From Acaudatibacter sp050729515 (lineage in GTDB: Bacteria; Pseudomonadota; Alphaproteobacteria; Caulobacterales; Caulobacteraceae), in contig JBOHLG010000006.1 in the NCBI GenBank assembly GCA_050729515.1, positions 79,199-143,198 on the forward strand: 64,000 bases of DNA, given 5' to 3'. A program made the position numbers and the translations under genes. The notes under the pieces are model-generated. The model saw only the letters and a list, made by a program, of their open reading frames with translations. It did not search any database and had not been told where the DNA came from. This document shows positions 19,384 to 28,779 of the stretch, in pieces (positions within the stretch are counted from its first letter, which is position 1; the number at the start of each line of letters is the position of its first letter).

Positions 19384-21863
19384 GCGCGAGCCTCGGCGAT
19401 GAGATCCTCGGCGATGTCGGCGAGCGCCATCTCGGCCGCCGAACCGGGCGAGCGCTGGCGGCCGATCTCCGCCATCGCCTGCACCGAAAACGGCGAGAGA
19501 TGATCCAGGGAGGCGTGACGGAGCCCACCTCTGACGCGTTTGAGCAGGCCGCCCAGTCGAGAAATCTCGATCATGCCTTCGGCGGCGTCGGTCCTGGCGC
19601 AGGCGAGAAGAAGGTGATCGGGCTGATGGCGGCGCAGCACGTCGTAGATGAGGTCGGTCGAAAAGCTGATCTGCCGGCCCTTCTTCTCGCCTTGGGGGAA
19701 GCGCCGTTCGATGAGTCCGGAAATGAGGGCGCACGACTTGAACGCGAGCTTCATCATGGAACTTTCGGCGAGCCAAGCCTCAAGGTCATCGCCCAGCATG
19801 TCCTCGGAAAAGAGTTGGGCCAAATCCAGCTCGCCCATGGGGCGCATGGCCCAGATCGCCAGGGCGTAATCGTTGCAGGTGAACCCGATCGGTCCGGCGG
19901 CGAGGCGGTCGAGCCTTCGGGTGAGCAGCATCGCCAAGGTGGTGTGGGCGAGCCGACCCTCGAAGGGATAGCAGACGAGGAAATGGCGGGAGCCCCTGGG
20001 AAAGGTCTCCACGAGCATTTCTTCTTCGGCCGGAATGACGGAATGTGTTCGCTGCAGCTCCATCCATTCGCGAACATCGAAGGGAAGGCTCGCCCAGCCA
20101 TCCGGATTGGACATCATGGCGCGCACGCGGCCCGCCAGGAACGTCGAGAGGGCGAATTTCGAACCGCCCCAAGAGGGCATCTTGGCCTCGGCGCCGGGCG
20201 CGGGCCTCACCAGGACATCGGCGCCTTCGATCGCGGAGAGCCGCCAGACCCGGCCGGCGAACACGAAGGCATCGCCGATCTCCAGCGCCTCGAGATAGCC
20301 TTCCTCCACCTCGCCGATCTTCCGGCCCGGCGCGCCGGAGCGGGATCCGGCGATACGCACGCTCAACATGGCCGGCGAAACGATGGCGCCGATGTTCATC
20401 CGATGTCGCAGCGCCATCCGACCGTCCCGGACTTTCCACAACCCTTGGCGATCCTGCACGATTCGGGCGAACCGGTCGTAGTTCGAAAGCGGATAGCCGC
20501 CTGTCGCGACAAGCGCGATCACCTCTTCGAAGCTCCGAAAGTCCAGGTTCCGGTAGGGCGCCGCGCCGCGCGCCTCTTCGAAGAGCGCCTTCGCCTCGAA
20601 TGGCTCGGAGCAGGCGCAGCCCATGACGTGTTGAGCCAGCACGTCCAGCGCGCCGATCCGGGCCGCCTCGGCATCCAGCGCGCCTTCGGCGATGGCTTCC
20701 CGAGCCGCCTGGCATTCGAGCGTCTCGAAACAATTGGCCGGAACGAAGAGCGCGCGGCTCGGCTCGTCGAGGCGATGGTTGGCGCGGCCGATCCTCTGGA
20801 TCATCCGCGAGGCGCCCTTCGGACTGGCGAGCTGGATGACCAGGTCGACGTCGCCCCAATCCACTCCAAGATCGAGAGTGGAGGTGCAGACGACCGCGCG
20901 AAGCTCGCCCCTCGCCATCGCCGCCTCGACTTTCCGCCGCTGGCCCGCGGCGAGCGAGCCGTGATGAAGCGCGATGGGGAGATTGTCCTCATTGAGCCGC
21001 CAGAGTTCCTGAAACGCGAACTCGGCCTGGAATCGTGTGTTCACAAAGACCAAGGCGGTCCGCGCCCGGCAAATCGCCTCGTAGACATCCGCCATGGCGT
21101 GCCGGGCGGTGTGGCCGGTCCACGGCACGCGGCCATCGGAGAAGAGCACATCGACGATCGGCGAGGCGCCGGCTCCGCCCCGGACGAGGTCGACCTCGCT
21201 CTCCAATTCGGGTGAAAGCCAGTCCCGGATCAGATCGGGCTCGGCGACCGTGGCGGAGAGGCCGACTCGACGGCAGGCGGGCGAATACCTCTGCAATCGG
21301 GCGAGGCCCAGGGAGAGCAGGTCGCCGCGCTTGGAGCGCCACAGAGAGTGAACCTCGTCGATGATCACGCATCGAAGATTCGAGAAGTATTGTCGGGCGC
21401 CCTCCCAGGCGAGGAAGAGAGCCAGCTGTTCGGGGGTGGTCAGCAGGATATCCGGAGGGCGCGACTTCTGGCGCTGGCGCCGGGAAAGACCGGTATCGCC
21501 GGTGCGCGATTCGGCGCGCGCCTTCAGGCCCATCTCGGCGATCGGGCCCAGGAGATTGCGTTCGACATCGACGGCGAGCGCCTTCAGGGGCGAGATATAG
21601 AGGGTGTGGGTTTCCCGGCCGGGCGCTGCGCTTCGCTTCTCCAAGTCGATCAGGCTCGGCAGGAACCCCGCCAGGGTCTTCCCGGAGCCGGTCGGCGCAA
21701 TGAGCAGAGCGCTCCTTGCTTCCCGCGCCTTTTCGATCATCCGCCGCTGATGTTCGCGGAGCTCCCAACCCCGGCGCGCAAACCAGCTCGCGAAAGGCTC
21801 CTCCAGACGAAAGCCGGCGCCGCAATCCATTCGCCTCCCTATCATGTTCCCGTTCCGTTTCAC
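19380..21863 (-). CDS. Ligase-associated Lhr-type DNA helicase
   Basis: 827 residues. Superfamily 2 motifs: APTGSGKT (Walker A, about residue 56), TTPEQL, DEVH (about 168), SATV, and the C-terminal helicase block with QRIGRANHRLDEP. A long C-terminal Lhr-specific region follows. DNA-damage-response helicase, first gene of the coupled pair with pdeM. The start is uncertain: a GTG at 21863, ATGs at 21845 and 21830 are all in frame and none has a strong ribosome binding site. Confidence 0.9.
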   Translation of the reverse strand: MKRNGNMIGRRMDCGAGFRLEEPFASWFARRGWELREHQRRMIEKAREARSALLIAPTGSGKTLAGFLPSLIDLEKRSAAPGRETHTLYISPLKALAVDVERNLLGPIAEMGLKARAESRTGDTGLSRRQRQKSRPPDILLTTPEQLALFLAWEGARQYFSNLRCVIIDEVHSLWRSKRGDLLSLGLARLQRYSPACRRVGLSATVAEPDLIRDWLSPELESEVDLVRGGAGASPIVDVLFSDGRVPWTGHTARHAMADVYEAICRARTALVFVNTRFQAEFAFQELWRLNEDNLPIALHHGSLAAGQRRKVEAAMARGELRAVVCTSTLDLGVDWGDVDLVIQLASPKGASRMIQRIGRANHRLDEPSRALFVPANCFETLECQAAREAIAEGALDAEAARIGALDVLAQHVMGCACSEPFEAKALFEEARGAAPYRNLDFRSFEEVIALVATGGYPLSNYDRFARIVQDRQGLWKVRDGRMALRHRMNIGAIVSPAMLSVRIAGSRSGAPGRKIGEVEEGYLEALEIGDAFVFAGRVWRLSAIEGADVLVRPAPGAEAKMPSWGGSKFALSTFLAGRVRAMMSNPDGWASLPFDVREWMELQRTHSVIPAEEEMLVETFPRGSRHFLVCYPFEGRLAHTTLAMLLTRRLDRLAAGPIGFTCNDYALAIWAMRPMGELDLAQLFSEDMLGDDLEAWLAESSMMKLAFKSCALISGLIERRFPQGEKKGRQISFSTDLIYDVLRRHQPDHLLLACARTDAAEGMIEISRLGGLLKRVRGGLRHASLDHLSPFSVQAMAEIGRQRSPGSAAEMALADIAEDLIAEARA

Positions 21864-21922
21864 CTGCGCTATGAGACGTCAGGGGTGGTGCGGAGTGCGG
21901 CGAGGGCGTGGGAAAAGGGGCG

Positions 21923-22222
21923 ATGAAACGCAAACCTCTGCGCGACAGGTCCAAGCGCGCCGCATTGAGAGCGTTGAAAAGGACGGCTACCCAAGCGCGC
22001 CAAGGCGACGTGGAGCTCTCGAAGTGGGAGGGTGAGTTCCTCGGGTCGGTCGAAGAACGCGTCGAACAATTCGGCCGCGCCTTCGGCGATCCCGACAAGG
22101 GCGACCGTTTCAGCGCGCTTTCGTATCTTCAGATGCGCAAGCTCAAAGAGATTTCGACCAAGGTCAAAGGCAAGAAAGAGCGCTCCCCGCAGAGCCTTCA
22201 AGGCGGAACACCGGAAGCCTGA
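21923..22222 (+). CDS. Small conserved-looking basic protein
   Basis: 99 residues, very basic at both ends (MKRKPLRDRSKRAALRALKR; KVKGKKERSP) with a helical centre KWEGEFLGSVEERVEQFGRA and DRFSALSYLQMRKLKEI. I do not recognise a named family. Divergent from lhr. Could bind nucleic acid by charge, but nothing proves it. Confidence 0.6.
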   Translation: MKRKPLRDRSKRAALRALKRTATQARQGDVELSKWEGEFLGSVEERVEQFGRAFGDPDKGDRFSALSYLQMRKLKEISTKVKGKKERSPQSLQGGTPEA

Positions 22223-22320
22223 CCGCCGCGCCAGTCCGCGTGGGCATAGGCGATCAGGGATGATATCTCGCTGCGCGAGGGGATGCGCTTTGGGGCGCGC
22301 CCGCCAGGAGAGGAGCGGCG

Positions 22321-23385
22321 ATGGCCCCGGCGCCCCGGCTGGTCTCACTGGCCACAGCGAGCCCGCCGAACCTCCTCACTCAGGCCGAGGTCGCGCGAGC
22401 CGCCCGCGAGGCGCTCGGCGCCCGCCTGGCGGAATTCGAACGGTTGTTCCCGGTTTTCGACAACGCCGGAATTCTCTGCCGGCAATCGGTCAAACCGATC
22501 GACTGGTATCTTTCGCCACGAGGCTGGCCGGAGCGCACCGCCGCCTATCTGGAAGGCGCGACCGCGCTCTTCATCCAGGCGGCCAGCGCGGCGCTGGAGG
22601 AAGCCGGCCTGCAGGCGGAGGACGTGGACACCGTGGTCACGGTGTCTTCGACCGGCATCGCCACCCCGAGCCTGGAGGCGCGGGCCATGGCCAGCCTCGG
22701 CTTTCGTCCGGATATTTCGCGGGCGCCAATTTTCGGTTTGGGCTGCGCAGGAGGAGTAAGCGGCCTTTCGCTGGCTCAGAGGCTCGCGCGCGCTCGCCCC
22801 GGCTCCATCGTGCTCTTCGTCACCGTGGAGCTTTGCACTCTGGCCGTGCGACTGGACGAGTTCACGAGCGCCAACATCGTGGCGACGGCCCTTTTCGGAG
22901 ACGGCGCGGCGGCCTGCGTCGTCACCACTTCAGGCGAAATCGCCAACGGGCGGTGTCTGGCCAGTTTCGAAGGCGGCGGCGAGCACACCTGGCCGGACAC
23001 CTTGCAGATCATGGGCTGGGATGTCGCCCCAGAGGGGCTCGGGGTCATCTTCGATCGTTCGATTCCGGCCTTCGCCACAGCCAATCTGAACTCCGCCGTT
23101 CGCCAGATCGTCTCCGGGATGAAACTGGAGATCGGCCAGATCAACCGTTTCGTCTGTCATCCGGGAGGGTCAAAGGTCCTCGAAGCCATCGAACGGGCCC
23201 TGGCGCTTGGCGAGGGTTCCCTGGACCATGAACGCCGGGTGCTCGCCGATCATGGCAACATGTCGGCTCCCACCGCCCTCTTCGTCTTGAAAAGGGTGCT
23301 CGCCGAACCGGCGCCTCCTCGACGATTGATGCTCACCGCGCTGGGACCGGGCTTCACCGCCAGCTGCCTCAGCCTATGCACCTAG
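22321..23385 (+). CDS. Type III polyketide synthase (chalcone-synthase family)
   Basis: 354 residues. The catalytic triad is present: Cys in FGLGCAGGVSG, His in RFVCHPGGSKV, Asn in ADHGNMSAPT. Such enzymes condense acyl-CoA starters with malonyl-CoA to give pyrones or alkylresorcinols. The 3' end overlaps the methyltransferase-like gene by 10 bp, suggesting a two-step pathway whose product is then methylated. Start at ATG after a GGAG (22312-22315). Confidence 0.92.
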   Translation: MAPAPRLVSLATASPPNLLTQAEVARAAREALGARLAEFERLFPVFDNAGILCRQSVKPIDWYLSPRGWPERTAAYLEGATALFIQAASAALEEAGLQAEDVDTVVTVSSTGIATPSLEARAMASLGFRPDISRAPIFGLGCAGGVSGLSLAQRLARARPGSIVLFVTVELCTLAVRLDEFTSANIVATALFGDGAAACVVTTSGEIANGRCLASFEGGGEHTWPDTLQIMGWDVAPEGLGVIFDRSIPAFATANLNSAVRQIVSGMKLEIGQINRFVCHPGGSKVLEAIERALALGEGSLDHERRVLADHGNMSAPTALFVLKRVLAEPAPPRRLMLTALGPGFTASCLSLCT

Positions 23386-23876
23386 TCCCGACGCTTGCGT
23401 TCCTCGCGTTCATCAGCCTTCAGAGGGCCTGCGAACTCCTCCTCGCCTGGCGCAATACCAAGCGGCTGCGCGCCAAGGGCGCGTACGAGGTCGGATCTTC
23501 GCACTATCCCTTCATCGTGGTTCTGCACGGGGCTTGGCTGGTGGGCTTGTGGCTGATCGGCTGGGATCGAACCCTTTCACCCGTCTGGGTCGGCGCCTAT
23601 GCCGCGCTTCAGGCGGCGAGGTTCTGGACCCTCGCGACGCTCGGCGGACGGTGGACGACGAGGATCCTCATTCTGCCAGGCGCGCCCCCGGTGAAGAAAG
23701 GGCCCTACAGGTACTTCCGCCACCCCAACTATCTTATCGTGGCCGGCGAGATCGCAGTCGCCCCCATGGCTCTGGGTCTCGCTCTCTTTGCGGCAGTCTT
23801 CACGGCGCTCAACGCCGTCGCTGTCGCGGTCCGCATAAGGGTCGAAGATCGAGCTCTTCGGGAGCCGGGGACTTGA
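23376..23876 (+). CDS. Isoprenylcysteine carboxyl methyltransferase-like membrane protein
   Basis: 166 residues with about four hydrophobic segments and the ICMT C-terminal motif GPYRYFRHPNYLIVAGE, which binds AdoMet at the membrane. In bacteria such genes are often paired with type III PKS genes and are thought to methylate the polyketide rather than prenylated protein. Ten-base overlap with the PKS gene supports coupling. Confidence 0.88.
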   Translation: MHLVPTLAFLAFISLQRACELLLAWRNTKRLRAKGAYEVGSSHYPFIVVLHGAWLVGLWLIGWDRTLSPVWVGAYAALQAARFWTLATLGGRWTTRILILPGAPPVKKGPYRYFRHPNYLIVAGEIAVAPMALGLALFAAVFTALNAVAVAVRIRVEDRALREPGT

Positions 23877-23880
23877 TCTT

Positions 23881-24003
23881 CTAGTGGTGCGAGACGAACA
23901 AACGCATCCCGGCGATCACGCCGGAGTCGCGCCACAAAACCTTGAATCGACCTGGATCGGACCACAACCGGATGGGACCCATCCGTTTGCCACGATCCAC
24001 TAG
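23881..24003. repeat. 123-bp CTAG-bounded MITE-like repeat, copy 1
   Basis: Begins CTAGTGG and ends CCACTAG. An ungapped second copy of equal length lies at 38440 with about 14-15 mismatches by eye. It has an inner palindrome around cggatggg/cccatccg. Its right CTAG supplies the TAG stop of the minus-strand regulator. Confidence 0.9.
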
Positions 24004-25448
24004 CTGGCCTCTCGCAGCGCCGCGTCGAGGCCCTGCTCGCGAACCTTTCGGTAGAGGGTCGACCTTCCGATCCCAAGTCGCCGGGCCACCTCGCTCATGT
24101 GGCCGGCGTAAAGGCTCAGGGCCAGCTGGATGAGATCGCGTTCGATCTCTTCGAGGGTGCGCAGATGGCCTCGCGCATCAAGGACGTTCAACGGCGCCTC
24201 GCTCCCACGATCAGGAGGGGAGTCTTGCCGCTCCACACTCGGCGGCTCGGCCCGGCTCTCGGGCGCCGGAGCGCTGATGCCCGAGATCGAGGGAAAGTCG
24301 TGTGGCTGAAGATACGGCGCGTCGGCCAGGATCACCGCCCGATAGACGGCGTTCTCGAGCTGCCTCACATTTCCCGGCCAGTCGTGTGAGGTGAGATGGG
24401 CGAGGGTCTCCGAACTCGCGCCCATGACCCTCTTGCCCTCCTCGAGATTGAATCGGCGGATGAACACATCGACGAGCGCCGGGACGTCGTCTCGGCGCTC
24501 GCGCAGAGCCGGCGCCTCGATCGGAAACACGTTGAGCCGATAGAAAAGGTCCTCTCGAAACGCGCCCTGCGCGACAGCCGCCGAGAGGTCGCGGTTGGTG
24601 GCCGACAGAATACGCAGGTCCACCTTGACCGGACGTTTGGATCCGACCGGATCGATTTCACCTTCCTGCAGGGCGCGCAGCAGCTTGACCTGCATGTCCA
24701 GAGGCAGTTCGCCGACCTCGTCGAGGAAGAGGGTCCCCCCGTTCGCTTCTTGAAACTTGCCGAGGTGTCGCTCGTGGGCGCCGGTAAAACTGCCCTTTTC
24801 GTGCCCGAAGAGGATCGACTCGACGAGGTTGATCGGAATGGCTCCGCAATTGACCGCCACGAAGGGCCGGCCCGAGCGGTCGGACGAACCGTGGACGGCG
24901 CGCGCAATCAGCTCCTTGCCGACTCCGCTCTCTCCGGTGATGAGGACCGGAATGGAGGACTTCGCGGCTCGTTCACCGAGCCGCCTCACCATCTGCATCG
25001 CCTTCGATTGGCCGGTGAGGTCGTCGAAGTTCGTACGTCCCCCCGCGTGCTTCTTGAGCCTGTCCACCTCGACGCGCATGTCGCCCATCGAAAGCGCGTT
25101 GCGGATGGATACAGCGATCCGTTCGGCCGAGGCGGGCTTGACGATGAAATCGCAGGCGCCGACCTGCATCGCCCGCACCACCGTTTCGATGCCGCCGGTT
25201 GCGGTGAGCACGATCACCGGCTGAAGGAAGCCTCTCGATCGAAACTCGGCGAGCGTCTCCTGTCCCGATAGGTCGGGCATCACCAGATCAAGGAGAATGA
25301 GATCGACGACGGCGCCCGAGGCGAGATGCTGCAAGGCCGCGTCCCCGCTCTCCGCGGCGGCGACGCAGAACCCCTCGCGCTCCAGAACCGCCTTTATGAG
25401 GCGCCGTTGAGTGGGATCGTCGTCCACTACCAGGACGGTTTTAGTCAT
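24000..25448 (-). CDS. Sigma-54-dependent response regulator (NtrC family)
   Basis: About 482 residues from the ATG at 25448 (a TTG lies 15 bp upstream). Receiver domain at residues 4-120 (VLVVDDD; phospho-Asp in LLDLVMP; Lys in IVKPAS), AAA+ domain at about 140-370 (Walker A GESGVGKE; GSFTGA; LFLDEVGE; arginine region ALRERRDDVP), Fis-type helix-turn-helix at the C-terminus (MSEVARRLGIGRSTLYRKV). The sigma-54 contact loop is GSFTGA rather than GAFTGA. No histidine kinase is adjacent, so the signal is unknown. Confidence 0.92.
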   Translation of the reverse strand: MTKTVLVVDDDPTQRRLIKAVLEREGFCVAAAESGDAALQHLASGAVVDLILLDLVMPDLSGQETLAEFRSRGFLQPVIVLTATGGIETVVRAMQVGACDFIVKPASAERIAVSIRNALSMGDMRVEVDRLKKHAGGRTNFDDLTGQSKAMQMVRRLGERAAKSSIPVLITGESGVGKELIARAVHGSSDRSGRPFVAVNCGAIPINLVESILFGHEKGSFTGAHERHLGKFQEANGGTLFLDEVGELPLDMQVKLLRALQEGEIDPVGSKRPVKVDLRILSATNRDLSAAVAQGAFREDLFYRLNVFPIEAPALRERRDDVPALVDVFIRRFNLEEGKRVMGASSETLAHLTSHDWPGNVRQLENAVYRAVILADAPYLQPHDFPSISGISAPAPESRAEPPSVERQDSPPDRGSEAPLNVLDARGHLRTLEEIERDLIQLALSLYAGHMSEVARRLGIGRSTLYRKVREQGLDAALREAS

Positions 25449-25744
25449 CGTCAGGACACCCAAGTTTGGCTCGACGTCTCTCGTGGACGCGGCTCATTGT
25501 CGTCCCGCCTTGATACAGAGTTGGGGTAAAGGCGCGCCTAAGGGGAAGTGAGCGACGCGTTAAAATGCGAAGCTGATCCCACCGCGCCGATCCAGATCTC
25601 GTCACTCAGATGGGGATAAGGCCGCGTCATTGGATCGCCGCCTCTTCGTTACCAGGAATTCACTAGCTCCACTCCGCTCAGAAGCGCACGAAGGCGCAAT
25701 CTGCGATGCTCTGAGAAGGCTCGCCGTCGACGGGGAGAACGCCA

Positions 25745-26209
25745 ATGCGCTGGGACATGACCGCTATTCTGGTCCCGCTGGCCTTCTGGGTCTTCCTCGC
25801 GGCGGTGATCCTCGTTCCGATCTATTTGAGGTCTTCTGAACGTCGGAGTTTCTATCAGGCCGTGCGGTCAGCCTATGAGAGAGGCGCGCCGGTCGCGCCG
25901 GATCTCTTGAACGCCATGAAGGCCGCCGCGCCGTCGGGCTCGGATATCCCGAGCGCCGAACGCGATTTCAGATGGGGCGTGATGCTTCTCGCCGCGGGCC
26001 TGGGTCTGATGGGCCTCGGCGCGGGGCTCTGGTTCGGCCTGATGGACGTCGATGACATCTCGGCCTGGGCGAGCGGCGCGTGGGCCGCCGGCCTGGGCGG
26101 GATCTTCATTCTTGTTTCGATCGTCCACTTCGGCTTCTGGCTGGGCCGCCGCGGACGGGACAGGCGCCGTGCGACCCCCCTTTCCGAGATCAATCCGCGT
26201 CCATCTTGA
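25745..26209 (+). CDS. DUF6249-like membrane protein
   Basis: 154 residues. Hydrophobic segments near residues 6-27, about 76-98 and 115-135 with a cytoplasmic linker between the first two. GGGGAG precedes the ATG by 7-8 bases. Family assignment is from layout and memory. Its last 20 bp overlap the end of convergent lepA. Confidence 0.7.
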   Translation: MRWDMTAILVPLAFWVFLAAVILVPIYLRSSERRSFYQAVRSAYERGAPVAPDLLNAMKAAAPSGSDIPSAERDFRWGVMLLAAGLGLMGLGAGLWFGLMDVDDISAWASGAWAAGLGGIFILVSIVHFGFWLGRRGRDRRRATPLSEINPRPS

Positions 26210-27992
26210 GCGCCGCGATGAAGGCCTCCTGGGGGATATCCACCTTGCCGAACTGACGCATCCTCTTCTTTCCCGCCTTCTGCTTTTCCAGGAGCTTGCG
26301 TTTTCGAGTCGCATCGCCGCCATAGCATTTCGCCGTCACGTCCTTGCGCAGCGCGCGGACCGTCTCGCGGGCGATGATCTTGCCTCCGATCGCGGCCTGG
26401 ATCGGAATTTGGAAGAGATGGGGAGGAATGAGGTCTTTCATCTTCTCCACCATGCTGCGGCCGCGAGCTTCGGCGCGCGTGCGATGGACCAACATGGAGA
26501 GGGCGTCGACCGGTTCTGAATTCACCAGAATGAGGAGTTTCACCAAGTCGCCATCGCGGTGATCGGCCATCTGGTAATCGAAGCTGGCGTACCCTTTCGA
26601 TATGCTCTTGAGCCGGTCATAGAAATCGAACACGACCTCGTTGAGTGGAAGATCGTAGATCACCACGGCGCGAGGTCCGGCCCACGAGAGGTCGCGCTGC
26701 TCGCCTCGGCGGTCCTGGCAGAGCTTGATCACCGCGCCGAGATATTCTTCGGGGGTGAAGATCGTCGCCCGGATCCAAGGCTCCGAGATCGACGCGACCT
26801 TCACCGGATCGGGCATGTCGGCGGGATTGTGAAGCTCGAACGCATCGCCGTTGGTGAGGACCAGCCGGTAAATCACGCTGGGCGCGGTGGCGATAAGGTC
26901 AAGATTGAACTCGCGGGTCAGTCGCTCCTGGATGATTTCAAGATGCAAAAGACCCAGGAAGCCGCATCGGAAGCCAAATCCCAGTGCGGCGCTGGTCTCC
27001 ATTTCGTAGGTGAACGATGCATCGTTCAATCGCAGGCGGGCGACGGCGGCCCGCAGGTCCTCGAACTCCGCCGCGTCCACCGGATAAAGACCACAGAAGA
27101 CGACCGGCTGAGCCGGCATGAAGCCGGGAAGCGGGCTCGAGGCGGGCCGCCGCTCGTCGGTGATCGTATCGCCGACCGCGGCGTCGGCGACCTCCTTGAT
27201 CTGAGCGGTGAGGAAACCGATCTCGCCTGGGCCAAGGGCTCCGATCTCCTCTCGGCGGGGTCGAAAGACCCCGAGGCGATCGACCCGATAGGTCGCTTCG
27301 GCCTGGATCAGTCGGATCGACTGACCGGCCCGCAGCTCGCCCTCGAAGACGCGGGTGAGGACAACCACCCCAAGATAGGAGTCATACCAGGCGTCAACGA
27401 TCAGCGCCTTTAAGGGCGCCGCGTCATCCCCGGCGGGCGGGGGCAACCGGTTCACCACCGCTTCGAGGACGTCGTGGATGCCTCGACCGGTCTTGGCCGA
27501 GCAAAGGACGGCGCGCGAGGCGTCGATGCCGATCACCTCTTCGATCTGGCGGCGAACCCGGTCCGGCTCGGCGGAAACGAGATCGACCTTGTTGAGCACC
27601 GGCACGATCTCGTGGTCATGCTCGATCGCCTGGTAGGCGTTGGAGAGCGTCTGGGCCTCCACGCCCTGGCTGGCGTCCACAAGAAGGAGCGATCCCTCGC
27701 AGGCGGCGAGCGAGCGGCTCACCTCATAGGCGAAGTCCACATGGCCCGGGGTATCCATAAGGTTGAGAACGTAGTCGGATCCGTCATCGGCCCGATACTC
27801 GAGCCGCACCGTCTGCGCCTTGATGGTTATTCCGCGTTCGCGCTCGAGATCCATCGTGTCGAGAATCTGATCGCGCATCTCACGCGCGGTGAGGGCGCCG
27901 GTCTCCTGGATCAGGCGATCGGAGAGGGTCGATTTGCCATGATCGATATGAGCGACGATGGCGAAGTTGCGAATCTGAGCGCGCGCGGTCAT
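26190..27992 (-). CDS. lepA: Elongation factor 4 (LepA)
   Basis: 600 residues from the ATG preceding TARAQIRNFAIVAHIDHGKS, the family's usual length; an upstream in-frame start would add an atypical tail. G motifs: AHIDHGKST, DTPGHVDF, NKVDL. The LepA-specific C-terminal region (GGKIIARETVRALRKDVTAK, KCYGGDATRKRKLLEKQKAG) is intact. Ribosome-binding GTPase that back-translocates or remodels stalled ribosomes. Confidence 0.98.
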   Translation of the reverse strand: MTARAQIRNFAIVAHIDHGKSTLSDRLIQETGALTAREMRDQILDTMDLERERGITIKAQTVRLEYRADDGSDYVLNLMDTPGHVDFAYEVSRSLAACEGSLLLVDASQGVEAQTLSNAYQAIEHDHEIVPVLNKVDLVSAEPDRVRRQIEEVIGIDASRAVLCSAKTGRGIHDVLEAVVNRLPPPAGDDAAPLKALIVDAWYDSYLGVVVLTRVFEGELRAGQSIRLIQAEATYRVDRLGVFRPRREEIGALGPGEIGFLTAQIKEVADAAVGDTITDERRPASSPLPGFMPAQPVVFCGLYPVDAAEFEDLRAAVARLRLNDASFTYEMETSAALGFGFRCGFLGLLHLEIIQERLTREFNLDLIATAPSVIYRLVLTNGDAFELHNPADMPDPVKVASISEPWIRATIFTPEEYLGAVIKLCQDRRGEQRDLSWAGPRAVVIYDLPLNEVVFDFYDRLKSISKGYASFDYQMADHRDGDLVKLLILVNSEPVDALSMLVHRTRAEARGRSMVEKMKDLIPPHLFQIPIQAAIGGKIIARETVRALRKDVTAKCYGGDATRKRKLLEKQKAGKKRMRQFGKVDIPQEAFIAALKMDAD

Positions 27993-28100
27993 CGGCCGGG
28001 CGTGTAGCACCTCGTCAGGGAGCGAAGGGAGAGCGCGAAGCCGCAAACCCGCCTAACTTCACCGGCAGCATCGACAGTGATTCGGAACCGGGGAAGGACG

Positions 28101-28703
28101 ATGGACCGCCGATTGGTGATGATCGCAGGCGCCGCCGCCTTTGGTTCCACGCTGGGGCCGAAGCGCGCCTTCGGACAGGAAGACGGGGGCCGGCCGCCTG
28201 CGAACCCCGGGCCCGGCGCGCCGACCTACAGCAACGACGAACTGGTCAACAGCGTCTCGGATTTCATGGGGGTGACCGCGGAATCGGCGGGCGCCGTGCT
28301 GGAGAGACTGCTCAAGGACAACGGCCAACCCACCGCCTACATCGCCGGCGAAGAAGCTTCAGGGGCTGTGACGGTCGGCCTTCGCTACGGCAAAGGCCTC
28401 CTCTACATGAAGAACCGCGTGCCCATGCGGGTCTATTGGCAAGGCCCGACGATCGGTTTCGACCTGGGAGGCAATGTCGATCGGGTCTTCACGCTGTGCT
28501 ACAATCTTCAGTATCCAGACGCCATCTTCCGGCGCTTTCCCGGGGTGCAGGGCTCCGCCTATCTGATCGCGGGGATGGGGATCACCTACCAGCGGGCGGA
28601 AGGGATCACGCTTGCTCCGATCCGCGCCGGCCTTGGCCTCCGGCTAGGCGCAGCGGTCGGATATCTCGCCTACAGCCGGCACAGGCATTGGCTGCCCTTC
28701 TGA
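28101..28703 (+). CDS. eipA: Envelope integrity protein EipA (DUF1134)
   Basis: About 200 residues. Signal peptide (RRLVMIAGAAAFGSTLGP ... AFG) then the DUF1134 domain: VTAESAGAVLERLLKDNGQP, GLRYGKGLLYMK, YWQGPTIGFDLGGNVDRVF. In Brucella and Caulobacter this periplasmic protein supports envelope integrity. The ATG at 28101 follows GGGAAGG. It is divergent from lepA; a strong hairpin follows the stop. Confidence 0.9.
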   Translation: MDRRLVMIAGAAAFGSTLGPKRAFGQEDGGRPPANPGPGAPTYSNDELVNSVSDFMGVTAESAGAVLERLLKDNGQPTAYIAGEEASGAVTVGLRYGKGLLYMKNRVPMRVYWQGPTIGFDLGGNVDRVFTLCYNLQYPDAIFRRFPGVQGSAYLIAGMGITYQRAEGITLAPIRAGLGLRLGAAVGYLAYSRHRHWLPF

Positions 28704-28747
28704 GGATCGCGCTTCGGGCGATCGATCAGGACAAGGCGCATATAGAA

Positions 28748-28779
28748 GGCCCGGTCAGAGCGTTCACTCTGGCCGGGCC
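28748..28779 (+). terminator. Hairpin downstream of eipA
   Basis: Arms GGCCCGGTCAGAG and CTCTGGCCGGGCC form a long near-perfect stem with a short loop. No T-run follows, so it may stabilise the 3' end or act with Rho. Confidence 0.55.

Noticed and set aside
19089..21215. 708-residue plus-strand frame
   Set aside because: Antisense to pdeM/lhr; low complexity, no domain.
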